From an uncultured Eubacteriales bacterium (GTDB taxonomy: Bacteria > Bacillota > Clostridia > Peptostreptococcales > Anaerovoracaceae), in the NCBI GenBank assembly GCA_902766185.1, contig CACXCQ010000332.1:1-5247 (forward strand): a DNA stretch of 5,247 nt, read 5' to 3'. Both the position numbers and the translations under genes were made by a program. This document shows positions 1 through 4,998 of this stretch, piece after piece (within the stretch, counting starts at the first letter, position 1; each line of letters starts with the position of its first letter). A model generated the notes under the pieces. That model had not been told where the DNA came from. It saw only the letters and a program-made list of their open reading frames with translations, and ran no database searches.

Positions 1-176
1 ATGGTAAGCGCCCTTCCCGAAAAGACGCCGAGGAGATTGAGCAGAAGCGTGACGATAAATATGCATTGCGTCACAATGATCGTCCGGGCCACTGCCCGGT
101 TTCCCTGCTGCTCATTTTTGAAAAATATATCTTTTGTCTCTACGGGCTGCAAATGCCTCATAATCCTGCGCGTCAT
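1..176 (-). CDS. N-terminus of a membrane protein, cut by the window edge
   Basis: A reading frame on the minus strand opens with ATG at 176-174 and stays open to the window edge, giving 58 residues. An AAGG about eight bases upstream of the ATG is a weak ribosome binding site. A second in-frame ATG at codon 6 is possible. The product starts with a charged cytoplasmic stretch (MTRRIMRHLQ, then KNEQQGNR at about 20-27), followed by one clear hydrophobic segment (about residues 34-51, TIIVTQCIF through LLNLLGVF). It begins 22 bases after the stop of the 289-residue lipoprotein, so the two are probably co-transcribed. The charged head ending in a 'NExxGNR' motif just before the first membrane helix reminds me of the start of clostridial membrane-bound signalling proteins such as GGDEF or nucleotide cyclase proteins. 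That is recollection, and the catalytic part is outside the window, so the function stays open. Confidence 0.6.
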   Translation of the reverse strand, partial: MTRRIMRHLQPVETKDIFFKNEQQGNRAVARTIIVTQCIFIVTLLLNLLGVFSGRALT

Positions 177-198
177 TGTTGCTACCTTATATAAATGC

Positions 199-1068
199 TT
201 AATCGATCACATCCTCGAGCCACGAAACGGTCGCTGCATCCATTCCGTATTCTTCTCCGCCCAGCCCCTGGCTTGTGACAGTGTAGAATTCTTCTGTATC
301 TCCCCACTGAATGACGATCGCGGAATCCTTCTCCATGCCGTAGCAATCCACCACATCATCCGCATCGTCTCCCCTCTTCTGGGTCCAGTGCTGCGGGAAG
401 CTTTCCAGGTCGCGGTCTGTCATCGGTCCGCCATAAATTCCACAGGCTTTTCGAACGGAAATGCCAATCGCCCCGCTCTCATAATATGCCTGTGCGACCC
501 CGTCCTGGTATGAAAAGGCAGGATCGCTGAATGTCAGATCATTGATCTTAAGCTGCTGGGGAACGTCGAACTCATCCGTTTGGCCTGCGCCTTTCGCCGC
601 TTCCGCTGCAGAGGACACTTTCGTCCACGGATCCTTCTCTTCGGCGGTGATCAGAGAGATGACCGCAGTTCCGTTGGCCTTCTCAAGGACTGTCGCGCTG
701 ACCATATAGTCCCCGGCAGCGAATCCGCATTCGATCGGTTCAGTTCCGGATACTTCCACATCGAATTCCGGTTCTCCCTTCGCGATAAGTTCATCCGGAT
801 CCGCATTCACATCGTCCGCCGCATCGACCGGATAGAACTCGACAAGGACCTTTCCCTCTTCGAAGTTCGGCTCGATCTGCACATCGTCTCCCTCGCCGAC
901 CGTGAATGTGCCCGCGGTTCCTGTCATGTCTTTGTCTGCATTCTCCGCAGTGATCTCAACATTCAGATCTTCGTTCACGGTGATTCCGAAATTGGAACTG
1001 CCGCATCCCGCGAATCCCAGCACGGCCGCAACGATACACGCGATGATCAACACTGTTTTTTTCTTCAT
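199..1068 (-). CDS. Secreted lipoprotein with DUF4367-like C-terminal domain
   Basis: This 289-residue protein has a lipoprotein signal peptide: MKKK, a hydrophobic core (residues 5-18) and the lipobox FAGC with the lipidated Cys at 22. It is therefore expected on the outer face of the cytoplasmic membrane. The mature protein is very acidic. Residues about 45-142 look like a beta-rich module (FTVGEGDDVQI, later AAGDYMVSATV and GTAVISLI). Residues 146-289 begin with DPWTKVSSAAEAAKGAG and continue through GISVRKACG to a C-terminal WLEDVID. This order (xPWT, xxEAxKxAG, a strand ending in IRKA/VRKA, then a final short helix) resembles the DUF4367-type domain of many clostridial lipoproteins, as I remember it. 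A strong ribosome site, AGGAG eight bases before the ATG, supports this start. An extended -10 promoter lies just upstream. No catalytic motif is visible and the molecular role is unknown. Confidence 0.9.
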   Translation of the reverse strand: MKKKTVLIIACIVAAVLGFAGCGSSNFGITVNEDLNVEITAENADKDMTGTAGTFTVGEGDDVQIEPNFEEGKVLVEFYPVDAADDVNADPDELIAKGEPEFDVEVSGTEPIECGFAAGDYMVSATVLEKANGTAVISLITAEEKDPWTKVSSAAEAAKGAGQTDEFDVPQQLKINDLTFSDPAFSYQDGVAQAYYESGAIGISVRKACGIYGGPMTDRDLESFPQHWTQKRGDDADDVVDCYGMEKDSAIVIQWGDTEEFYTVTSQGLGGEEYGMDAATVSWLEDVID

Positions 1069-1107
1069 GCCTGAAACTCCTCTTCTCCTTTTTTCTCAGT
1101 CTCCTGT

Positions 1108-1116
1108 ATTATATCA
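1108..1116 (-). promoter_or_regulatory. Extended -10 promoter for the 289-residue lipoprotein
   Basis: Read on the minus strand, the sequence is TGaTATAAT: a consensus -10 hexamer (1113-1108) with the TG of an extended -10 one base upstream. No good -35 box lies 17 bases upstream (CAATTG), which is tolerable for an extended -10 promoter. Transcription would start near 1101 and leave a leader of about 30 bases that contains the ribosome site. It sits in the 81-base gap after the 481-residue lipoprotein gene, where I see no terminator, so read-through from that gene is also possible. Confidence 0.6.
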
Positions 1117-1149
1117 GAAACAGACAAAAACAATTGGGCTCTGACTATT

Positions 1150-2595
1150 TTACTCACCCAGCTGGCAGCCCAGCTGCAAATATTCCTCATCTGCGCTGAG
1201 TTCTCCCCGGCTACCGATTTCCCTGGTCTGGGCCTCGCCGCCCGAGAACGTGATCACGCTGATCCCCTCATAACCCATGTGACCGTACTCCTGGATGAGG
1301 CCGCTGTGATTCGGGTACTGGTGGAACGTGCTGTGTCCCGCGCCTGCTTCGCCGATCCATTTGGCTTCGCCGTCTTTGAAGCAATAGCACTGCAGCATAT
1401 AATCCGCTTCACAGGTGCCGGTCATGATCAGGTACTCTGCCGAGCCATCGTTATCAACGTCGCAGAAAAACTCCACCGTGTAATCCGGGATCCTGCTCTC
1501 GCTTTCCAGCTGATCGCGGACCGCTTCATAGGCCGCCATTGCATCCGCCGTCACATTTATCCTCAATGCTTTCGCCGGCAGTTTCGCGTTGTACTTCTCC
1601 GTGCTCTCTAAGTCACCCTTCGCGTAAGCATCCAGCAGCTGCTCCATGGTTTCGCCGTACGCAGCAGCCCGCTGATCCGGCTGGCCTGCCTTTGTATTGT
1701 CGACAGATTCCGGCCCCAGTTCGCTCATCATTTCATCAAATGACTTTGCCATCGAGCCGAGTTTTTCTGTCTTTTCCCAAATGGCGCTATCATCCCCACG
1801 GCAGCTGCCCTTGAAGATGATCACCTGATCCATGGCCTCTCTGGAAGCCTCGAACGCATCCATCCAAGTGGCTTTGTCCGATGCCTTTCCGCTCTGGAAG
1901 AATTCGGCGTCATCATAGTTCACTTCATCCGTGGTATCCACAACGGTGTCCCCATCGTACACAACAAAGTTGTAGACGTATCCGGCTGCGTCGAGTTCCC
2001 TGACCGCACCGGCGCTGTCCATTTCATATCTGTTCAGCTGCGTGGCGATCGCTTCATCGGTGATGGTAGAGTAAATGGCGAACCGGTTCGAATCCTTCTC
2101 TGTATAGATGATATAATCCGTCCCGCCCGCAGCGTAAACATCATAGAATGGCGCATCGGTCTCGTCCCCTTCATATTGTCTCGCGTGCGTGCAGATATAG
2201 TCGACTTTTTTCGCACCGTATTCTCCGCAGGCGTAGATGTTCAGTTCCGCCCTCACATTATCTTCCGCCCAGGCAACGAAGAGCAATTCCGGAACGCCGT
2301 CGTGGTTCAGATCGCAGAGCGCGGTCGCTTTTTTCGCATCGCCTTCATACGTGCCGTTCTCGTAATCGCGAATGGATGCTTCATTTTCAAAGAGCACCTC
2401 ACCATATGCGTTCTTCCAGAAATCTTCCGAAACAGTCGGCGTCTGCGCGTTCGGTTCGGTTGCCTCCTCCGCATCCTGCGATGCTCCGCCGCATGCGGTC
2501 AGCATCATCATACCTCCCGCTATCATGATGCACGCTGCAGTCAGCGCGGACCATTTTCTGAGGTCCTTCGGATGTCTTTGTTTTCTGCCGTTCAT
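1150..2595 (-). CDS. Large lipoprotein with two Asp-rich loop modules
   Basis: This 481-residue protein has a long basic N-terminus, a hydrophobic core (about residues 16-32) and the lipobox LTAC with the lipidated Cys at 35. A low-complexity acidic linker follows (about 38-55). Residues 94-103 read CDLNHDGVPE and 378-387 read CDVDNDGSAE. Both fit the DxDxDGxxE pattern of calcium-binding loops found in dockerin, EF-hand and FG-GAP/VCBS-type proteins. Each loop is followed by hydrophobic strands and a Tyr-rich segment (LNIYACGEYGAKKVDYI; LQCYCFKDGEAKWIGE), so the protein seems to contain the same module twice, separated by a mostly helical, charged middle (about 235-365). The start is secured by AGGGAGGGG close upstream of the ATG. 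It is probably surface-exposed; calcium or ligand binding is inferred, and no enzymatic motif is seen. Confidence 0.9.
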   Translation of the reverse strand: MNGRKQRHPKDLRKWSALTAACIMIAGGMMMLTACGGASQDAEEATEPNAQTPTVSEDFWKNAYGEVLFENEASIRDYENGTYEGDAKKATALCDLNHDGVPELLFVAWAEDNVRAELNIYACGEYGAKKVDYICTHARQYEGDETDAPFYDVYAAGGTDYIIYTEKDSNRFAIYSTITDEAIATQLNRYEMDSAGAVRELDAAGYVYNFVVYDGDTVVDTTDEVNYDDAEFFQSGKASDKATWMDAFEASREAMDQVIIFKGSCRGDDSAIWEKTEKLGSMAKSFDEMMSELGPESVDNTKAGQPDQRAAAYGETMEQLLDAYAKGDLESTEKYNAKLPAKALRINVTADAMAAYEAVRDQLESESRIPDYTVEFFCDVDNDGSAEYLIMTGTCEADYMLQCYCFKDGEAKWIGEAGAGHSTFHQYPNHSGLIQEYGHMGYEGISVITFSGGEAQTREIGSRGELSADEEYLQLGCQLGE

Positions 2596-2613
2596 TGATT
2601 CCCCTCCCTGTCC

Positions 2614-2627
2614 TTATCCGCGGATAA
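2614..2627. repeat. Perfect 14-bp palindrome, candidate operator
   Basis: TTATCCGCGGATAA is a perfect 14-base palindrome without a spacer. It lies between the -10 box and the ribosome site of the 481-residue lipoprotein gene and covers four bases of the -10 hexamer. Bound protein at this place would block RNA polymerase, so an operator is a reasonable inference. No T-tract follows on either strand, which argues against a terminator. Confidence 0.45.
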
Positions 2628-2632
2628 TACCA
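2624..2632 (-). promoter_or_regulatory. Extended -10 promoter for the 481-residue lipoprotein
   Basis: The minus strand reads TGgTATTAT, a five-of-six -10 hexamer (2629-2624) with an extended TG. No recognisable -35 is seen 17 bases upstream. The predicted start is near 2617, about 22 bases before the ATG. The eleven bases TATGGTATTAT here recur exactly at the promoter of the amidotransferase-like gene (4868-4878). The promoter begins inside or just beyond the stop codon of the MurC remnant. Confidence 0.5.
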
Positions 2633-2634
2633 TA

Positions 2635-2823
2635 CTATTTCTCTGATTCTGCCAGCTCTTTGTTGAGTCTGTCGATATCCCCGCAGCCAAGCGTAATGAC
2701 AACATCTCCCGGTTTCCAGCCTTTGCGCAGCTGCCTTATGACATCCGCAAAGGCAGGTGTATAGCGGGCGTCGATGCCTTCGCCGCGCATAATCGACGGC
2801 AGGCATTCATCTGCCCAGGTCGC
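2635..2823 (-). pseudogene. murC: Remnant of MurC (UDP-N-acetylmuramate--L-alanine ligase), C-terminus only
   Basis: This is an open frame of about 62 residues, ending at TAG (2637-2635). It reads like the end of MurC: a stretch comparable to the 'RSLCxxIRGxGxID' region (ECLPSIMRGEGIDARY), then a helix (FADVIRQLRK), then WKPGDVVITLGCGDIDRLNKELAE, which matches the family's closing 'LKPGDLVLTMGAGDI' strand-turn-helix. Full MurC is about 450 residues, with an ATP-binding GxxGKT motif in the middle domain; all of that is missing. Extending the frame upstream reaches only a GTG at 2850, inside the loop of the neighbouring terminator and without a ribosome site, so translation is unlikely. The most likely reading is a decayed or rearranged gene end whose codons are still intact. 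A real small protein cannot be fully excluded. Confidence 0.6.
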
Positions 2824-2827
2824 CGTG

Positions 2828-2859
2828 AAAGAACAACGGATGGTTATCACCCATCCGTT
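2828..2859 (-). terminator. Intrinsic terminator of the acyltransferase gene
   Basis: The two arms, AACGGATGG and CCATCCGTT (2835-2843 and 2851-2859 on the plus strand), form a perfect 9-bp stem with a 7-base loop. Read on the minus strand, the stem is followed by GTTCTTTC, a short broken U-tract. It lies about 30 bases after the stop codon of the acyltransferase gene, where a terminator is expected. The U-tract is imperfect, so termination may be partial. Confidence 0.65.
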
Positions 2860-2890
2860 TAGATCGTTACTGTTATTTTCTCTCTCGGTC

Positions 2891-3970
2891 TTATTGGAAA
2901 TACTTTTTATAGCCTGCAGCCAGTACTGTTGATACCGCTATTTCGCAAAGCGCGATCACAATAAGCGACAAGTCACCGAACACGATCGTTCTGTTGAAAT
3001 ATACGATCAGGACATATGTGATCGGAATGATGAACCACTGAATCACATAGATCGTATTCACATTGCTGCTCGTCTTCGAGAAGAATTTTACTGCCCCCTC
3101 AGGCAGATGTCTTGTGATCATCAGACACGCTCCGATAACGCCGTAAACGCAGATCAGACAGGACAGCGCGTCGTACGTGGTCATAAACCAATAGAGGTGC
3201 ATCTCTGACAGAAATCCGTTCGGAATGAACCAGGAGATCACAAAATACGCGACCGATATCACAAGCGCCACAGGCCAGAGTGACAGCAGCTTCTTCTTAT
3301 CATTGCATCTCTGGTAGTACTCTCCGAAGAGAAGTCCCACTGCAGGGAATATAAACCAGTTGAACAGAGGAAATGCGGTAAAACCTCCCGCGCTGCCCAC
3401 AAAATAACCCGCGATCAGGTTCGCCACATTGCTTCCAAAATCGTGGAATCTCGCAAAGGAACCGATGATCGACAAAATAATCGAAACGATCACCATGCCC
3501 TTTGTTGAGACCTTTAATTTTTTCAGAATGCCCGTCAGCATAAACGCCATTCCCGCGAACGCCAGAATGTCGATGCAGAACAGCAGCAGGCCATTGGCGA
3601 TCGGGAACCTCTCCCAATCATTCATTAAATTTCCCGAAAGAAAATATGGAACAAAGAATTCACCGATGTTTACGAAAAATCCAAGCTGCAATAACTTGAT
3701 TCCCCGAACGATCAGATATCTCGGTTCCTGATTTCGCGAGTAAACCATACCAACACCCATGGCAAACATAAACACCGGTGCCGCGAATGGTCCGCCTACC
3801 AGCTGTGCAATTCCGCGCTCCAGAAACAAGCTGATATCATATTCAAAATAAGACATTGCAAAATAGCAATGCAGGAAAATCATGAAGAAAATAGACGAAC
3901 ACTTCGCCAGGTCCAGTTCCGCCTGCCTGCCGCTGTTCACCTTTTGATCTGAAAACAGTTTTTCCATCAT
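2891..3970 (-). CDS. Multi-pass membrane protein, acyltransferase-type
   Basis: This is a 359-residue integral membrane protein with about ten hydrophobic helices (roughly at 23-42, 57-77, 92-110, 124-148, 158-173, 182-195, 200-217, 230-248, 262-286, 303-325 and 332-354). The N-terminal motif GRQAELDLAK followed by a first helix containing MIFLHC (His34) matches the 'RxxxLDxxK/R...H' signature of membrane acyltransferases (acyltransferase-3, OpgC and heparan-alpha-glucosaminide N-acetyltransferase-like families). In these, the helix-1 His is thought to be catalytic. Helix 2 (GGPFAAPVFMFAMGVGM) resembles the matching segment of the DUF1624/HGSNAT-like branch. Substrates in the family are sugars or cell-envelope glycans; the substrate here is unknown. 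I chose ATG 3970 because AGGAGGG lies nine bases upstream. A GTG at 4003 would add 11 residues that cover this ribosome site and overlap the candidate promoter. The gene lies 68 bases after the amidotransferase-like gene. Confidence 0.8.
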   Translation of the reverse strand: MMEKLFSDQKVNSGRQAELDLAKCSSIFFMIFLHCYFAMSYFEYDISLFLERGIAQLVGGPFAAPVFMFAMGVGMVYSRNQEPRYLIVRGIKLLQLGFFVNIGEFFVPYFLSGNLMNDWERFPIANGLLLFCIDILAFAGMAFMLTGILKKLKVSTKGMVIVSIILSIIGSFARFHDFGSNVANLIAGYFVGSAGGFTAFPLFNWFIFPAVGLLFGEYYQRCNDKKKLLSLWPVALVISVAYFVISWFIPNGFLSEMHLYWFMTTYDALSCLICVYGVIGACLMITRHLPEGAVKFFSKTSSNVNTIYVIQWFIIPITYVLIVYFNRTIVFGDLSLIVIALCEIAVSTVLAAGYKKYFQ

Positions 3971-3979
3971 ACTCTTAAA

Positions 3980-3986
3980 CCCTCCT
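3980..3986 (-). promoter_or_regulatory. Ribosome binding site that fixes the acyltransferase start
   Basis: AGGAGGG on the minus strand, nine bases before the ATG at 3970. It lies inside the coding sequence if the upstream GTG (4003) is taken as start, and that GTG has no comparable site of its own. The shorter protein is therefore preferred. Confidence 0.75.
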
Positions 3987-3990
3987 GTCA

Positions 3991-4009
3991 GGCATTTTAA
4001 CACAATGCC
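3991..4009. repeat. Dyad GGCATT-N7-AATGCC over the -10 box, candidate operator
   Basis: The arms GGCATT (3991-3996) and AATGCC (4004-4009) are perfect inverted repeats, 13 bases apart from start to start. The dyad covers the whole -10 hexamer of the candidate acyltransferase promoter and ends four bases short of the ribosome site. This layout suits a repressor operator. With six base pairs and no following T-tract on the minus strand it is not a convincing terminator. Confidence 0.4.
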
Positions 4010-4022
4010 AGATGAAGCTCAA
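3994..4022 (-). promoter_or_regulatory. Candidate promoter of the acyltransferase gene
   Basis: On the minus strand TTGAGC (4022-4017) and TAAAAT (3999-3994) are separated by exactly 17 bases, and a TG one base before the hexamer makes an extended -10 (TGtTAAAAT). The predicted start near 3987 gives a very short leader of about 17 bases that still contains the whole AGGAGGG. The gene could therefore be transcribed separately from the amidotransferase-like gene upstream. Confidence 0.55.
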
Positions 4023-4038
4023 TTGACCTTCTCCTTGT

Positions 4039-4815
4039 TTATCCTTCCTTGAGACACTTTGTCCTTCGAATCAGGAAAGCAAAATACTCGAACAGTTTGT
4101 CATAATCAACTGCACCGGGCACAGGTGCTTTGAACATCAGTTCCGGATGCCACTGCACACCGATTATCGGCAGGGTTTTATGCACGATTCCTTCAATAAT
4201 GCATGGCCCTGTGAATTCACCGTCTTCTTCTCTTTCTATCTTTCGCAGCCACTCATCCTTTTCTTCCTGTGTCAGCGTTTCTGACAACCATACCTGCCCG
4301 GCGATCAGACCCTTGCCGAGTTTCTTGATCGCCTGATGATGCATTGAGTTGATAATGCCGGACTTGCCAAGGAGCAAGTGGAATTGGGTATCTCTGATAT
4401 TGATCACCGGATGATATCTCAAATCAGCAGTATATTCAGGCGAATAACGATGAGGCTCTTTCGCATCCATGTCCTGGATCAGTGTGCCGCCGAAATAAAC
4501 ATTGATCTGCTGTAATCCTGCACATATGCCCATCATTGGCTTACCTGCCTTTACAGCAGCGTCTATCATGGCCAGTCTCCTGTCATCTCTTTCCCGATCG
4601 ACCACGCCGCAGCCCGGCTCTTTTTCTTCCCCGTAGAGCCCAGGATCTACATCAGGAGGCGCACCTGGCAAAATGATACCGTCACAGCTTGTCACATCTT
4701 CCGGGTCAAGGGAGAAAAAGCATTCGCCCCCGTATTTTGCCATCGCTTCTTCTATCGCGTCGATGCACCGAAAATCATCAACGCCGCTTTTGTCGGTGAT
4801 CACTATCCTATACAC
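4039..4815 (-). CDS. Class I glutamine amidotransferase-like hydrolase, PuuD/peptidase C26 type
   Basis: This 258-residue soluble protein has a class I glutamine amidotransferase fold. The nucleophile elbow is GICAGLQQ with Cys98, and the other catalytic residues are His223 and Glu225 in GVQWHPE. NSMHHQ (156-161) is the conserved His-His-Gln segment of gamma-glutamyl-GABA hydrolases, and LPGAPPDVDPGLYGE (49-63) matches their 'LPGGxDVxPxxYGE' loop. Family members cleave gamma-glutamyl amides such as gamma-glutamyl-GABA in polyamine breakdown, and the length is normal (about 250). Two oddities: Ala follows the nucleophile where PuuD-like proteins usually have Arg (GICRG), and a charged insert of about 22 residues (179-202) precedes the CIIEGIVHK strand. 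No polyamine genes are nearby, so the substrate is open. The start is GTG 4815, with AGGAGG six bases upstream. An ATG slightly further upstream runs into a stop. Confidence 0.85.
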   Translation of the reverse strand: MYRIVITDKSGVDDFRCIDAIEEAMAKYGGECFFSLDPEDVTSCDGIILPGAPPDVDPGLYGEEKEPGCGVVDRERDDRRLAMIDAAVKAGKPMMGICAGLQQINVYFGGTLIQDMDAKEPHRYSPEYTADLRYHPVINIRDTQFHLLLGKSGIINSMHHQAIKKLGKGLIAGQVWLSETLTQEEKDEWLRKIEREEDGEFTGPCIIEGIVHKTLPIIGVQWHPELMFKAPVPGAVDYDKLFEYFAFLIRRTKCLKEG

Positions 4816-4867
4816 CTCGCTCCTCCTCTATCATCTTTCCACGGATAATTCTCTAATGATTACTAAC

Positions 4868-4876
4868 ATAATACCA
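4868..4876 (-). promoter_or_regulatory. Extended -10 promoter of the amidotransferase-like gene
   Basis: The minus strand reads TGgTATTAT (-10 at 4873-4868), inside TATGGTATTAT, which is identical to the promoter of the 481-residue lipoprotein gene. No -35 box is obvious at 17 bases. The leader would be about 45 bases and contains TTATCCGTGGA, which resembles one side of the palindrome at 2614-2627. Confidence 0.5.
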
Positions 4877-4885
4877 TATTGATCG

Positions 4886-4911
4886 AAAAACGACTGTTTT
4901 TTTCAACAGCC
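4886..4911 (-). terminator. Terminator-like hairpin on the minus strand in the divergent region
   Basis: Read on the minus strand, GGCTGTT and AACAGTC form a 7-bp stem with one G-U pair around a 6-base loop, followed by G and five T. No minus-strand gene lies directly to its right within the window, so if active it would stop antisense transcription coming from under the plus-strand gene. It would shield the promoter at 4868-4876. Confidence 0.4.
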
Positions 4912-4933
4912 GGTTTTGTCTGGCGGTTTTTTT
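4909..4933 (+). terminator. Terminator-like hairpin on the plus strand in the divergent region
   Basis: GCCGG and CTGGC form a 5-bp stem with one G-U pair around TTTTGT, followed by GG and seven T. It lies directly before the plus-strand -10 box, so it would stop read-through from the left before the plus gene's own start. The stem is short, and the T-run may instead be part of the promoter spacer. Confidence 0.3.
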
Positions 4934-4941
4934 GATACAAT
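4933..4941 (+). promoter_or_regulatory. Extended -10 promoter of the plus-strand gene
   Basis: The sequence TGaTACAAT is a five-of-six -10 hexamer (4936-4941) with an extended TG. A T-rich stretch fills the spacer and no clear -35 is seen. An alternative pairing is TTGTCT (4917-4922) with AATAAT (4940-4945) at 17 bases. Either gives a leader of about 50 bases. Confidence 0.5.
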
Positions 4942-4984
4942 AATACACAGCAATTGCGCAAATGCAGTCCGGGCACACCAGCAG

Positions 4985-4990
4985 AAGGAG
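4985..4990 (+). promoter_or_regulatory. Ribosome binding site of the plus-strand gene
   Basis: AAGGAG, eight bases before the ATG at 4999. This fixes the start of the last gene, which is too short in this window to be recognised by length alone. Confidence 0.7.
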
Positions 4991-4998
4991 AATTGAAC

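Noticed and set aside
1..513. Long plus-strand open frame at the left edge
   Set aside because: It lies opposite two minus-strand genes that have ribosome sites and a lipoprotein signal. The plus frame has no ribosome site and its product is Cys- and His-rich without family features, so it is a shadow.
1069..1149. Possible terminator after the 481-residue lipoprotein gene
   Set aside because: Only a four-base pairing (CAGA with TCTG) could be found, with no T-tract in the right place.
2176..2598. Plus-strand open frames opposite the 481-residue lipoprotein
   Set aside because: They are antisense to a gene with a clear signal peptide and start. Products are Arg/Phe-rich and no ribosome sites were found, which is typical of mirror frames.
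2399..2806. Minus-strand open frame of about 135 codons across the murC remnant and the start of the large lipoprotein
   Set aside because: It overlaps the lipoprotein start in another frame, has no ribosome site, and encodes an Arg/Cys-rich, low-quality sequence.
3971..4003. GTG start at 4003 for the acyltransferase
   Set aside because: It has no ribosome site of its own; the extension overlaps the AGGAGGG site and the candidate promoter of the ATG at 3970.
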